From the NCBI RefSeq assembly GCF_000422905.1, contig NZ_AUGY01000027.1:1-64000 (forward strand): a DNA stretch of 64,000 nucleotides, written 5' to 3'. Under the pieces are notes generated by a model. It had not been told where the DNA came from and did not search any database. It saw only the letters and a list, made by a program, of their open reading frames with translations. The translations under genes were made by a program, and so were the position numbers. Within the stretch, counting starts at the first letter, position 1, and each line of letters starts with the position of its first letter. Positions 8,943-18,297 of the stretch are shown in pieces. This DNA comes from Paenibacillus alginolyticus DSM 5050 = NBRC 15375. GTDB taxonomy: Bacteria; Bacillota; Bacilli; Paenibacillales; NBRC-103111.

Positions 8943-10202
8943 TTGTCAGCCATAGAAGTTGGATTGAAGGTTATTTTGTTGTTTTTCGTTCTCGTTACGA
9001 TTCATGAATGGGGTCATTTTTACTTTGCGAAACGTGCAGGCATCTTAGTTCGAGAATTTGCAATTGGCTTTGGACCCAAAATTTTCTCATATAAAAAAGG
9101 GGAAACTCGCTACACCTTGCGCATATTGCCGATTGGTGGATTCGTTCGGATGGCAGGTGAAGACCCCGAAATCGTCCAAGTGAACCCCGGACAAACGGTG
9201 GCGGTTAAACTTAATAAACAAAACCAAGTGTCATCTCTATATCTTGATCAATTAGATCGACGCTCGAATGTAATCATTGGAGTCGTGGAACAAATTGATT
9301 TAGAAAGAACGCTTCAAGTGTCACTTGATGTTGACGGAGAACGTGTTACTTATCCCATAGATCCACAAGCTATGATGGTGACCAAGGGGACAGAAACACA
9401 GATTGCTCCATATGATCGTCAGTTTGGATCGAAAACGGTTGGCCAAAGAGCAATTGCTATTGTGATGGGGCCTGTTATGAACTTCATACTCGCCATTGTG
9501 TTGTTCTTAATCGTTGTTATTATGTCTGGCGTATTTACGAACGTTAAGCTTGATTCCGTGCTTGCAGGTAAAGCAGGCGAGAAGTCGGGACTCCACAAAG
9601 GGGATATCATCATTTCGATTGATAATCAGCCGATTGGTGATGACCGCGAGAAGCTTGTCACCTCCATTCAATCATCTGCCGGAAAGCCGATGACCTGGGT
9701 TGTGGATCGTGCAGGAAATCCAATTACACTTAAAGTTACACCCGAAATGGAAGCAGGGGCTGGTAAGCTCGGCGTAGTCATTTCTGGAGATCGCAGAAGC
9801 GCTACCTTTAGTGAAGTGATAACTGGCACCTACGAACAAGTCGTTGGAACAACGATTGGCATCGTGACTGGTTTAAAGAAACTTGTTATGCTGCAGTTTA
9901 AATTGGATGATCTTGGCGGACCTGTCCGGACAGCTCAAGTATCAGCTGAGTTTGCCAAAATGGGAATAACCTACTTAATCTCGTGGGCAGCCACGTTAAG
10001 CTTGTATCTAGGTATATTTAATCTCCTGCCTATTCCAGCTTTAGATGGAAGTCGACTTCTATTTATGGGTCTAGAGGCATTACGCGGGAAGCCAATTGAT
10101 CCGAATCGAGAAAGTATGGTTCATTTTGTTGGTTTTGCACTGCTCATGCTGCTCATGGTGGCAGTTACTTACAATGACATTTTAAGATTAATTAAGGGAT
10201 AG
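8943..10202 (+). CDS. rasP: RIP metalloprotease RasP (site-2 protease)
   Basis: RasP is an intramembrane zinc protease that cuts anti-sigma factors such as RsiW and membrane-bound signal peptides. The HEWGH zinc motif lies in the first transmembrane helix (about residues 20-24). A PDZ domain covers about 190-280, and NLLPIPALDGSR (about 359-370) holds the third zinc ligand. The 419 residues match the family. The start is TTG 8943, 9 nt after AAGGAGG. A palindromic repeat cluster lies directly upstream of the SD, so initiation may be affected by mRNA structure. Confidence 0.95.
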   Translation: MSAIEVGLKVILLFFVLVTIHEWGHFYFAKRAGILVREFAIGFGPKIFSYKKGETRYTLRILPIGGFVRMAGEDPEIVQVNPGQTVAVKLNKQNQVSSLYLDQLDRRSNVIIGVVEQIDLERTLQVSLDVDGERVTYPIDPQAMMVTKGTETQIAPYDRQFGSKTVGQRAIAIVMGPVMNFILAIVLFLIVVIMSGVFTNVKLDSVLAGKAGEKSGLHKGDIIISIDNQPIGDDREKLVTSIQSSAGKPMTWVVDRAGNPITLKVTPEMEAGAGKLGVVISGDRRSATFSEVITGTYEQVVGTTIGIVTGLKKLVMLQFKLDDLGGPVRTAQVSAEFAKMGITYLISWAATLSLYLGIFNLLPIPALDGSRLLFMGLEALRGKPIDPNRESMVHFVGFALLMLLMVAVTYNDILRLIKG

Positions 10203-10224
10203 TCCTAATTGCGTAGGAGGGTTT

Positions 10225-11673
10225 ATGTCAAACGATAAACAGTTTGTTAAAGAGATTACACCACAGGGAGAGGATTTCTCCCGTTGGTACATAGATGTGA
10301 TCAAGAAAGCTGATTTAATGAGCTATTCGCCAGTGCGCGGCTGTATCGTGTTTAAACCGGATGGCTTTGAAATTTGGGAAAACATACAACGTGAACTAGA
10401 CAGCAAATTCAAAGAAACGGGTCACCGGAACGCGTATTTCCCTTTATTTATTCCAGAGAGTTTTTTCCAAAAGGAAAAAGAACACGTGGAAGGCTTTAAT
10501 CCAGAGCTGCCTTGGGTCACTGAAGCAGGGGGAGAGAAGCTCGAAGAACGTCTAGCTATTCGTCCAACATCAGAAACGATGATTGGTCACATGTATTCGG
10601 AATGGATCAACTCCTATCGCGATCTTCCGCTTTTGATTAATCAATGGGCTAACGTCGTTCGATGGGAGAAGCGCACATTGCCGTTCCTTCGAACTACGGA
10701 GTTCTTGTGGCAGGAAGGTCATACGGCTCATGAAGATGAGCAGGATGCTCGCCGCGAAACGATGCAAATGCTGGAGGTATACCGCCAATTTGCGGAAGAT
10801 TTCTTAGCGATCCCAGTCATAGTTGGGCAGAAGACGCCTTCTGAGAAGTTTGCGGGAGCTGTTGATACGTTCTCCATTGAAGCGATGATGAAAGATGGGA
10901 AAGCGGTGCAAGCAGGGACCTCTCACTATCTGGGTACGAATTTTGCTGTCGCTTTCGATATCAAGTTCTTGGACCGTGAAAATCAGCATCAATTTGCTCA
11001 TACAACTTCATGGGGAGTTAGCACTCGACTCATCGGTGCACTTATCATGGTACATGGCGATGATCGTGGATTGGTATTGCCGCCTAAAGTTGCCCCTACA
11101 CAAGTCATCATGATTCCGATTGGTCCGCCAAAAACACGTGAACAGGTGATTGGACGGGTAGACGAATTGTATGCTGAGCTTAAGAAAGCTGGCGTTCGCG
11201 TTAAAGTGGATGACAGTGCCGACCAAAGCCCAGGTTGGAAATTCAATGAATATGAAATGCGCGGTGTACCGATTCGTGTTGAATTAGGTCCTCGCGACAT
11301 GGAAAATGGACAAGTTGTTCTTGTTTCTCGAGTAACCGGGGAGAAGAAAACAGTTCTACAAGCGAATTTTGTCGAAGAAATTCAAAATTTACTTGCTGAG
11401 ATTCATCAGCAGATGTATGATAAAGCAAAGCAGTTCCGTGACGAGCATTACATAGCGGTGGATTCCATTGATGAGTTCAAAACGTTCTTGGAATCCAAAC
11501 GCGGGTTTGCTTTAGCTGGCTGGTGCGGCTCTAACGCTTGTGAAGAGCAAGTGAAGCAAGAAACGGGTGCAACAAGCCGGAATATTCCTTTCAAACCTTC
11601 TGAAACAAAATCAACATGTCTGGTTTGCGGCGATGCTGCTAAACATACGGTCGTTTTTGGCCGAAGTTATTAA
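10225..11673 (+). CDS. proS: Prolyl-tRNA synthetase, short eukaryote/archaeal-like type
   Basis: ProS is a class II synthetase that charges tRNA-Pro. Motif 2 (FLRTTEFLWQEGHTAHE, about 155) and motif 3 (TSWGVSTRLIGALIMVHGDD) are clear. The anticodon-binding domain covers about 290-400, and a C-terminal domain carries four cysteines (WCGSNACEE, CLVCGD). At 482 residues it lacks the roughly 180-residue editing insertion of the bacterial-type enzyme (564 aa in B. subtilis), so it is the other ProRS class. It begins 22 nt after rasP with GGAGGG as SD. No T-box fits into that gap. Confidence 0.95.
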   Translation: MSNDKQFVKEITPQGEDFSRWYIDVIKKADLMSYSPVRGCIVFKPDGFEIWENIQRELDSKFKETGHRNAYFPLFIPESFFQKEKEHVEGFNPELPWVTEAGGEKLEERLAIRPTSETMIGHMYSEWINSYRDLPLLINQWANVVRWEKRTLPFLRTTEFLWQEGHTAHEDEQDARRETMQMLEVYRQFAEDFLAIPVIVGQKTPSEKFAGAVDTFSIEAMMKDGKAVQAGTSHYLGTNFAVAFDIKFLDRENQHQFAHTTSWGVSTRLIGALIMVHGDDRGLVLPPKVAPTQVIMIPIGPPKTREQVIGRVDELYAELKKAGVRVKVDDSADQSPGWKFNEYEMRGVPIRVELGPRDMENGQVVLVSRVTGEKKTVLQANFVEEIQNLLAEIHQQMYDKAKQFRDEHYIAVDSIDEFKTFLESKRGFALAGWCGSNACEEQVKQETGATSRNIPFKPSETKSTCLVCGDAAKHTVVFGRSY

Positions 11674-11680
11674 TTACAAT

Positions 11681-11724
11681 CAAGGGCAAATGGAAGCAAC
11701 AATTCCATTGCCCTTCGTATTTTT
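11681..11724 (+). terminator. Intrinsic terminator after proS
   Basis: AAGGGCAA-TGGAA pairs with TTCCATTGCCCTT (11702-11715), followed by CGTATTTTT; the polC SD comes just downstream. Confidence 0.75.
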
Positions 11725-11739
11725 ATGGGGAGGCTGTTC

Positions 11740-14700
11740 ATGAGTAATTTGGCTGATAAACGGAATCGCTTTGAGCTTTTGATGCAGCAAGCCGAGATTC
11801 CAGCCGATATGATGCGCTCATTTTTTGCAGAAGGATATATCGATCAAGTAGAAATTAGTCGAAAAAATCGCGACTGGACCTTTTATTTGGTGAAAAATGA
11901 AATAGTGCCTCAGAATATTTATCGCTCCTTCTGTAAAATGATTCAAGAGAAGTTCACTCAAATTGCGAAGATTCGTTTTATCTGGAAATTTGAGCAAGCA
12001 GAACCCGCAGCTTTGGTGGATGAATACTGGAGCCTCTTTATGGAGTGGCTGCAGCGTGAAGTAGCATCAATTAATGGCTGGATGTCGAAAGCTAGGTTTG
12101 AGGTACAAGGTCATACGCTAACGCTCATTATGTTAGATCAGATTGGACTTGAACTTGCTAAAAAGAAAAATGTAGATATGTTCATACGGAATTTTTTTCA
12201 TAATTTTTTTCAAACCGAATTAAATGTAAAATATGCGATTAGTGATTCTACCGAGATCGAAGCTGAATATGAGAAATTTGCGAAGCAGCGCGAGCAAGGC
12301 GAGAAGACCATCACCCAAGAAATCATGATGTCCATCGACATGGAAGAAGAAGAATCCTCCTTACCAGATACGGATCTCAAGCTTGTCATGGGCATAGATA
12401 TCAAAGAGGTACCGACCCCACTCAAGAACATTCAAGAAGAAGAGAAAAAAGTGACGGTTCAAGGTACCGTATTTGGATTAGACGTCAAGGAATTGAGAAA
12501 TGGAAACACGTTATTTACATTTAACCTGACCGACTTTACTGATTCTTTGGCGATGAAAGTATTTGCGAAAACCAAAGATGATGTGAAGATTATGAGCTTG
12601 CTTGCAAATGGAACATGGATTAGAGCGCGAGGCAAGGTCGAGTATGATCGTTTCATGCAAATTCCTGAACTTGTCATGATTCCAAATGACCTGTATGAAG
12701 TCATGGCTCCTAAGGATCGGATGGACGATGCAGCTGAGAAGCGTGTTGAGTTCCATCTTCACACAACCATGAGTACCATGGATGCATTAACACCGATCGA
12801 TCAATATGTGAAAATGGCAGCTAAATGGGGACATAAAGCCATCGCGGTTACCGATCATAGTAACATTCAATGTTTCCCTGATGCGGGAAAAGCAGCCAAA
12901 AAGCACGGAATTAAAGTAATTTATGGTGTGGAAGCCAACGTTGTGAATGACTCTGTCCCTATTGTGATGAACGGTAGAGATATGGATCTGAAGCAAGCAA
13001 CATATGTGATATTCGACGTAGAGACAACTGGACTTTCTGTTACTAATAACCGAATTATCGAGCTTGCAGGTGTTAAAATGCAGGACGGTAAAGAAATTGA
13101 GCGGTTTGCAACGTTCATTAATCCTCACGAGAAAATTCCTTATAACATTCAACAATTGACGAATATTAACGATGAAATGGTAAAAGATGCACCTGATATC
13201 GAGGAAGAGCTTCCTAAGTTCATTGAGTTTGTTGGTGATTGCGTTCTCGTAGCTCATAATGCACGATTTGATATGGGTTTCCTTCAAGCGAATTTGAAAC
13301 GTATGGGATTGCCGGAGGTTACGAACTCCGTTCTTGATACCCTGGAGCTTGCTAGATTTTTATTCCCTTCCATGAAGAATCATCGATTGAATACTTTGTC
13401 TGATAAATTCAAGGTAGGCTTGGATAACCATCACCGCGCTATTGATGACTCTATTGCATTAGGTTTTGTTTTATATCATTTAATTAACGAGGCTAATGAT
13501 CGACAAATCACGAATCTTGCTAAATTGAATGATTATGTAGGAAAAGATTTGTCAAATCAGCGTCCTTTCCATTGTTGTGTTTATGCGCTAAATGCCGTTG
13601 GGAAGAAGAACTTATTCAAACTTATATCCTTATCCCATACAACCTATTTACAACGCTCCGCAACAATTCCCAAAAGTGTGCTGGTCGAATTAAGAGAAGG
13701 TCTTCTTATCACGTCAGGCTGTGAAAAAGGGGAATTCTTTGAAGCTGTACTTAACAAATCGATCGAAGAAGCAGAGCAAGTGGCCGAGTTTTATGACATT
13801 CTCGAAATACAACCTGTGAGCTATAACATGCATTTGGTTGAAAAAGGTCTCGTTGGCAGCGTCGAAGATTTGGAAAATGCAGTACGACGTGTATGTGAAA
13901 TTGGTTATAAGACTGGCAAACCGGTTATTGCTACAGGGAACGCGCATTATCTGAATCCTCGTGAGAAAGTATGCAGAGATATTGCCATTAATGGAATTAC
14001 TGGGTTTAGTCCACTTAAAGCTATGAAAAAACCGGATGCTCATTTCCGTACAACCAAAGAGATGCTGGAAGAATTCAAGTTTCTTGGTGAAGAAAAAGCA
14101 CTTGAAGTTGTCGTGCGCAGTACGAATGACCTGGCAGATAGGTTCGAAGTCATTGAACTATTCCCGGATAAGTTGTTCACACCCATCATCGAAGGGGCCG
14201 ACGAAGAAATTCGAACGACCTGTTATAATACAGCGAAGGCTATGTATGGGGATGAACTTCCGGAAGTCATTATAGCCCGGCTTGAGAAAGAGCTTGTTCC
14301 GATTATTAAGTTCGGTTTCTCTGCCAACTATTTGATTTCCGAACGGCTTGTGAAAAAGTCGAATGCGGACGGTTATCTCGTAGGTTCAAGGGGATCCGTT
14401 GGGTCTTCGGTTGTTGCGATGATGTTAGGTATTTCCGAGGTTAATCCGCTGCCTCCTCATTATATTTGCGCATCTTGTCAGTATAGTGAGTGGTTCCTGG
14501 ACGGGAGCGTTCCGAGTGGATTCGATCTTCCGAACAAAGTTTGCCCGAATTGCGGCGGTAATTTAAAAGGTGACGGTCACGACATTCCGTTCGAGACGTT
14601 TCTTGGCTTTAAAGGGGATAAGGTTCCCGATATCGATTTGAACTTCTCTGGCGTATATCAACCGGTTGCGCATAATTTTACGAAAGAAATTTTTGGTGAG

Positions 14701-16050
14701 AAGAATGTATTCCGTGCGGGTACCATCGGTACTGTCGCCGAGAAGACGGCATTCGGATTCGTAAAAAAGTATGAAGAAGAGCAAGGCCAGAAATGGCGCG
14801 GTGCTGAAATTAGCCGATTAGCTGCGGGCTGTACAGGTGTGAAGAGAAGTACAGGTCAGCATCCCGGCGGTATTGTCGTTGTACCGGATTATATGGAAGT
14901 TGATGACATCACACCCGTACAATACCCGGCCGATGATAAGAATTCGGAATGGAAAACGACCCATTTTGATTATCATGCTTTCGATGCCAATTTATTGAAA
15001 CTTGATATTCTTGGACACGACGACCCGACGATGATGCGGATGCTGCAAGATTTAACCGGCGTTGATCCAACGACCATACCGATGAACGATGCGAAAGCGA
15101 TGAGTATTTTCAACTCGACAGAAGCGCTGGGGGTCAGACCGGATCAAATTCGTTCCCCAGTTGCTACGTACGGCGTCCCAGAGATGGGAACCAAATTTGT
15201 GCGTCAAATGTTACAGGAAACTCAGCCTAGCTCCTTTGCCGATTTACTGCAAATTTCGGGATTGTCCCATGGAACAGGCGTTTGGTTGGGAAATGCACAA
15301 GAGCTTATTAAAAAAGGGATTTGTAACATTAAGACCGTTATTGGCTGTCGGGATGATATCATGCTCTTCTTGATTTATAAAGCAGGAATGGATGCAGGTC
15401 TTGCCTTCAAAATCACGGAGAGTGTACGTAAAGGTAAGGGACTGACAGATGAATGGAAAGATGAGATGAAACGCTGTAATGTGCCAGCCTGGTATATTGA
15501 ATCATGTGAACGGATTGAATATATGTTTCCAAAAGCGCATGCTGCTGCTTACGTTATCTCTGCTGTACGTACTGCTTATTTTAAGGTTTATCATCCGATA
15601 GCTTACTACGCCACCTATTTTAGTGTTCGTGCAGCTGACTTTGATCTAGAGCTGCTGTGCCAAGGATATGATGCCATTCTTAGAAAGTTGATTGAGATTG
15701 AAGAAAAAGGCTTCCAGGCGCTGCCGAAAGAGAAAGCGATGGTATCCATTTTGGAGATGTCTCTCGAAATGACGTCGCGCGGTTTCAGTTTCAAACCGAT
15801 TGATATCTATCGTTCGGATGCGACACGGTTTATTATCGATGGTACTTCCCTTATCCCGCCATTTGCGGCAATGTCAGGTATCGGAGATAATGCAGCCAAA
15901 AATATTGCCGCTGCCAAAGAGGAAGGGGACTTCCTCTCAATCGAAGATTTTCAAAATCGATCCAAAGCCTCAAAGACGGTTATCGAGATGCTCAGCTCGA
16001 TGGGATGTTTCCGCGGACTGCCGGAATCGAATCAATTGTCCTTATTCTAA
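11740..16050 (+). CDS. polC: DNA polymerase III alpha subunit, PolC type
   Basis: PolC is the main replicative polymerase of Bacillota. Domains in order: N-terminal region and OB domain (to about 330), PHP domain (FHLHTTMSTMDA near 337) split by a DnaQ-like proofreading exonuclease (FDVETTGLS near 423, HRAIDDS near 564), the polymerase core (VGSRGSVGSSVVAMMLG near 880, DIDLNFSG near 964) with a four-cysteine zinc site (CASC, CPNC), and helix-hairpin-helix elements toward the C-terminus. ATG 11740 lies 6 nt after GGGGAGG and gives 1436 residues, the standard length. A triple palindromic repeat abuts its stop codon. Confidence 0.98.
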   Translation: MSNLADKRNRFELLMQQAEIPADMMRSFFAEGYIDQVEISRKNRDWTFYLVKNEIVPQNIYRSFCKMIQEKFTQIAKIRFIWKFEQAEPAALVDEYWSLFMEWLQREVASINGWMSKARFEVQGHTLTLIMLDQIGLELAKKKNVDMFIRNFFHNFFQTELNVKYAISDSTEIEAEYEKFAKQREQGEKTITQEIMMSIDMEEEESSLPDTDLKLVMGIDIKEVPTPLKNIQEEEKKVTVQGTVFGLDVKELRNGNTLFTFNLTDFTDSLAMKVFAKTKDDVKIMSLLANGTWIRARGKVEYDRFMQIPELVMIPNDLYEVMAPKDRMDDAAEKRVEFHLHTTMSTMDALTPIDQYVKMAAKWGHKAIAVTDHSNIQCFPDAGKAAKKHGIKVIYGVEANVVNDSVPIVMNGRDMDLKQATYVIFDVETTGLSVTNNRIIELAGVKMQDGKEIERFATFINPHEKIPYNIQQLTNINDEMVKDAPDIEEELPKFIEFVGDCVLVAHNARFDMGFLQANLKRMGLPEVTNSVLDTLELARFLFPSMKNHRLNTLSDKFKVGLDNHHRAIDDSIALGFVLYHLINEANDRQITNLAKLNDYVGKDLSNQRPFHCCVYALNAVGKKNLFKLISLSHTTYLQRSATIPKSVLVELREGLLITSGCEKGEFFEAVLNKSIEEAEQVAEFYDILEIQPVSYNMHLVEKGLVGSVEDLENAVRRVCEIGYKTGKPVIATGNAHYLNPREKVCRDIAINGITGFSPLKAMKKPDAHFRTTKEMLEEFKFLGEEKALEVVVRSTNDLADRFEVIELFPDKLFTPIIEGADEEIRTTCYNTAKAMYGDELPEVIIARLEKELVPIIKFGFSANYLISERLVKKSNADGYLVGSRGSVGSSVVAMMLGISEVNPLPPHYICASCQYSEWFLDGSVPSGFDLPNKVCPNCGGNLKGDGHDIPFETFLGFKGDKVPDIDLNFSGVYQPVAHNFTKEIFGEKNVFRAGTIGTVAEKTAFGFVKKYEEEQGQKWRGAEISRLAAGCTGVKRSTGQHPGGIVVVPDYMEVDDITPVQYPADDKNSEWKTTHFDYHAFDANLLKLDILGHDDPTMMRMLQDLTGVDPTTIPMNDAKAMSIFNSTEALGVRPDQIRSPVATYGVPEMGTKFVRQMLQETQPSSFADLLQISGLSHGTGVWLGNAQELIKKGICNIKTVIGCRDDIMLFLIYKAGMDAGLAFKITESVRKGKGLTDEWKDEMKRCNVPAWYIESCERIEYMFPKAHAAAYVISAVRTAYFKVYHPIAYYATYFSVRAADFDLELLCQGYDAILRKLIEIEEKGFQALPKEKAMVSILEMSLEMTSRGFSFKPIDIYRSDATRFIIDGTSLIPPFAAMSGIGDNAAKNIAAAKEEGDFLSIEDFQNRSKASKTVIEMLSSMGCFRGLPESNQLSLF

Positions 16051-16168
16051 GCTTCCGAAGGTAGTTTTCTAAAAAAACTTTAAAGTTGATGCTTCCGAAG
16101 CCAGTTTTTCTACGAAAAACTTTGAAGTTGATGCTTCCGAAGTAAGTTTTCTAAAGAAAACTTTAGGC
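16051..16168 (+). repeat. Triple tandem palindromic repeat after polC
   Basis: Three adjacent units of about 40 nt start at 16051, 16091 and 16133. Each begins with GCTTCCGAAG and then has an imperfect or perfect AGTTTTC/GAAAACT hairpin, joined by CTTTNAAGTTGAT. The first unit starts on the base after the polC stop codon. There are no unique spacers, so this is not CRISPR. It belongs to a repeat family with copies before rasP, tepA and miaB. Confidence 0.8.
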
Positions 16169-16199
16169 TGTCAAGTGAAAATGATTAACAAGTTTGCTA

Positions 16200-16229
16200 T
16201 TGTAATGCAAAGAATGGTTATGGTATAAT
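16200..16229 (+). promoter_or_regulatory. Sigma-A promoter of the rimP-nusA-infB operon
   Basis: TTGTAA (16200-16205), an 18-nt spacer and an extended TGGTATAAT (-10 at 16224-16229). It predicts a leader of about 120 nt before rimP. Confidence 0.75.
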
Positions 16230-16265
16230 TTTTATTGGCAATAATGAGGATATCATCTTGTGATT

Positions 16266-16289
16266 AAAGAGTGGGGAAACCCACTCTTT
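16266..16289 (+). ncRNA. rimP operon leader hairpin
   Basis: A perfect 10-bp stem AAAGAGTGGG/CCCACTCTTT closed by a GAAA tetraloop lies in the transcribed leader about 65 nt before the rimP start. It has no following U-run, so it is not a standard terminator. Regulation by NusA or by RNA processing is inference. Confidence 0.55.
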
Positions 16290-16354
16290 ACATTTTGATA
16301 TAGGACTTTTCGGAATATGATAAAGGAAAGTCAATTTAGGAGGTACATTTATCT

Positions 16355-16819
16355 GTGGCTACACAAGCGCAAATCAAATCCGTCATTGAGGACATGCTGA
16401 AGGATTTCATTGAACAAAATGGATTTGAACTCGTGGATATTGAATATGTCAAAGAAGGCAGCAACTGGTTCCTTCGTGTCTATGCAGACAAAGAAGGCGG
16501 AATTGATATAGATGATTGCGGCCGCATCAGTGAATACTTAAGTGTTCAATTGGATGAGAAAGATCCTATTGCTGATGCCTATTTCTTGGAAGTTTCTTCA
16601 CCAGGCGCGGAACGTCCGCTTAAGAAGACACAAGATTATCACAAGGCTGTGAATAGTCATGTATTTGTTACCACCTATGAACCGATAGACGGTTCCAAGG
16701 AATTTGAAGGTTTGCTGCTTTCCTTTGACGAGGAAGAACTCGTTATTGAAATTGGCAAAAAGAAAATTATTATCCCGTTCGCTAAAGTAGCAAGCGCTCG
16801 TCTAGCTATCGTTTTTTAG
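16355..16819 (+). CDS. rimP: Ribosome maturation factor RimP
   Basis: RimP binds the free 30S subunit and helps its maturation around S12. The 154-residue protein has the two-domain layout: an N-terminal alpha/beta domain with GFELVDIEYVKEGSNWFLRV (about 23-42) and the D-rich CGRISEYLS region, and a C-terminal Sm-like barrel. GTG 16355 follows TAGGAGGT at 16337. It is the first gene of the conserved operon with nusA 36 nt downstream. Confidence 0.95.
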   Translation: MATQAQIKSVIEDMLKDFIEQNGFELVDIEYVKEGSNWFLRVYADKEGGIDIDDCGRISEYLSVQLDEKDPIADAYFLEVSSPGAERPLKKTQDYHKAVNSHVFVTTYEPIDGSKEFEGLLLSFDEEELVIEIGKKKIIIPFAKVASARLAIVF

Positions 16820-16855
16820 TGACCGTTACTTATTGAAAGGGGGGACTCAGTTCAA

Positions 16856-17953
16856 ATGAACACGGATTTTATCGAAGCGCTGTCGGAAATTGAACGTGAG
16901 AAGGGTATCTCAAAGGAGTTACTTATCGATGCAATTGAAGCGGCGATGATTTCAAGTTATAAACGTAATTTCAACACCGCACAGAATGTGCGAGTTGATA
17001 TCAATCGCCATACTGGCCTCATCAAGGTATTTGCTCGTAAAACCGTAACTGAGGAAGTATTAGATCCAAGATTGGAAATTTCACTTCACGCTTCTCGTGA
17101 GATTAATCCGAATTACCAATTGGAAGATATCGTTGAAATTGAAGTGACTCCTCGTGACTTCGGACGTATTGCTGCTCAAACTGCTAAGCAAGTAGTGACT
17201 CAGCGTATTCGTGAAGCCGAGCGTGGCTTAATTTATAATGCTTTTATCGATAAGGAAGAAGATATCGTTACAGGTATCCTTCAGCGCCAAGATCAACGTA
17301 ACATTTATGTAGACTTGGGTAAAGTTGAGGCAGTGCTGCCTTTGACTGAATTGATGCCTACAGATAAGTTCAAACAAGGCGATCGGATTAAAGCGTATAT
17401 CACGAAAGTGGAAAATACGACGAAAGGACCGCAAATCATTTTATCCAGAACACATCCAGGACTGTTGAAACGTCTTTTTGAACTGGAAGTGCCTGAAATC
17501 TTTGATGGTGTGGTTGAAATTCGTTCGGTTGCGCGTGAAGCTGGTTTCCGATCCAAAATTGCTGTTCATTCCCGCAATGCTGAAGTCGATCCAGTAGGAT
17601 CCTGTGTAGGGCCTAAAGGATTACGTGTTCAAACGATTGTAAGCGAACTGCGCGGCGAGAAGATAGACATCGTACGTTGGATGGAAAGCGTGGAAGAATA
17701 CGTAGCCAATGCGCTAAGTCCTTCCAAAGTGCTTGAAGTGCAAATTCATGAAAATGAAAAAATGGCGCGTGTCATTGTACCTGACTATCAGCTTTCTCTG
17801 GCGATTGGAATCAAAGGGCAAAATGCTCGTCTTGCTGCCAAATTGACAGGTTGGAAAATAGACATCAAAAGTGAAACACAAGCCGAACAAGAATATGGCA
17901 GAGTGAAAACTTATTCAGAAGAAATGCACCAAGATTCTGTGAGTGTCGATTAA
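16856..17953 (+). CDS. nusA: Transcription termination/antitermination factor NusA
   Basis: NusA binds RNA polymerase and nascent RNA and modulates pausing, termination and antitermination. Order of domains: N-terminal polymerase-binding domain (1-125), S1 (about 130-200, [11 protein letters not shown]), KH1 and KH2 (about 200-345, including [19 protein letters not shown] and the later [16 protein letters not shown]). It lacks the acidic C-terminal repeats of E. coli NusA, as is normal for Bacillota (365 aa). ATG 16856 follows a GGGGGG-rich SD. Confidence 0.97.
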   Translation: MNTDFIEALSEIEREKGISKELLIDAIEAAMISSYKRNFNTAQNVRVDINRHTGLIKVFARKTVTEEVLDPRLEISLHASREINPNYQLEDIVEIEVTPRDFGRIAAQTAKQVVTQRIREAERGLIYNAFIDKEEDIVTGILQRQDQRNIYVDLGKVEAVLPLTELMPTDKFKQGDRIKAYITKVENTTKGPQIILSRTHPGLLKRLFELEVPEIFDGVVEIRSVAREAGFRSKIAVHSRNAEVDPVGSCVGPKGLRVQTIVSELRGEKIDIVRWMESVEEYVANALSPSKVLEVQIHENEKMARVIVPDYQLSLAIGIKGQNARLAAKLTGWKIDIKSETQAEQEYGRVKTYSEEMHQDSVSVD

Positions 17954-17982
17954 GTTTTTGTACGGAGCAAGGGGTGATCGGA

Positions 17983-18297
17983 ATGAAGCAGAGAAAAATC
18001 CCTCTGAGAAAATGCGTGGCCTGCCAGGAAATGATGCCGAAGAGGGACTTGATCCGCATCGTCAAAACGCCTGAAGATGAAATTCTCATTGATCTTAAAG
18101 GGAAAAAGTCAGGGCGCGGTGCCTACCTGTGCGGTAAAGTTTCTTGTTTTAAATTGGCGAAGAAAAGTAAAGCCCTGGATAGAGCGCTGAAGCATGCCGT
18201 TGGTGCCGATATTTATGACCAACTGGAGCAAGATTTCATTCGTGTCGAAGATGAATTCCTCTCTTCTAAAGAGGAGGAATCTGAGGATGAATCCTAA
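17983..18297 (+). CDS. rnpM: RNase P modulator RnpM (YlxR family)
   Basis: YlxR-family proteins are small RNA-binding proteins; the B. subtilis member was shown to bind RNase P RNA. KIPLRKCVACQEMMPKRDLIRIV at the N-terminus holds the family's two cysteines (about 10 and 13), and GRGAYLC gives the second conserved block. The C-terminal tail is acidic (EEESEDES). ATG 17983 is 6 nt after AAGGGG; an in-frame GTG at 17974 sits in the SD. The last 11 nt overlap the L7Ae-family gene. Confidence 0.9.
   Translation: MKQRKIPLRKCVACQEMMPKRDLIRIVKTPEDEILIDLKGKKSGRGAYLCGKVSCFKLAKKSKALDRALKHAVGADIYDQLEQDFIRVEDEFLSSKEEESEDES

Noticed and set aside
10203..10224. T-box leader before proS
   Set aside because: Only 22 nt separate rasP and proS.
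12787..13287. 166-codon minus-strand open frame inside polC
   Set aside because: It lies antisense to the conserved PHP/exonuclease region of PolC and resembles no protein family.
16051..16168. CRISPR-like array of short repeats
   Set aside because: Units touch each other with no unique spacers, they are palindromic and imperfect, and no cas genes are present.
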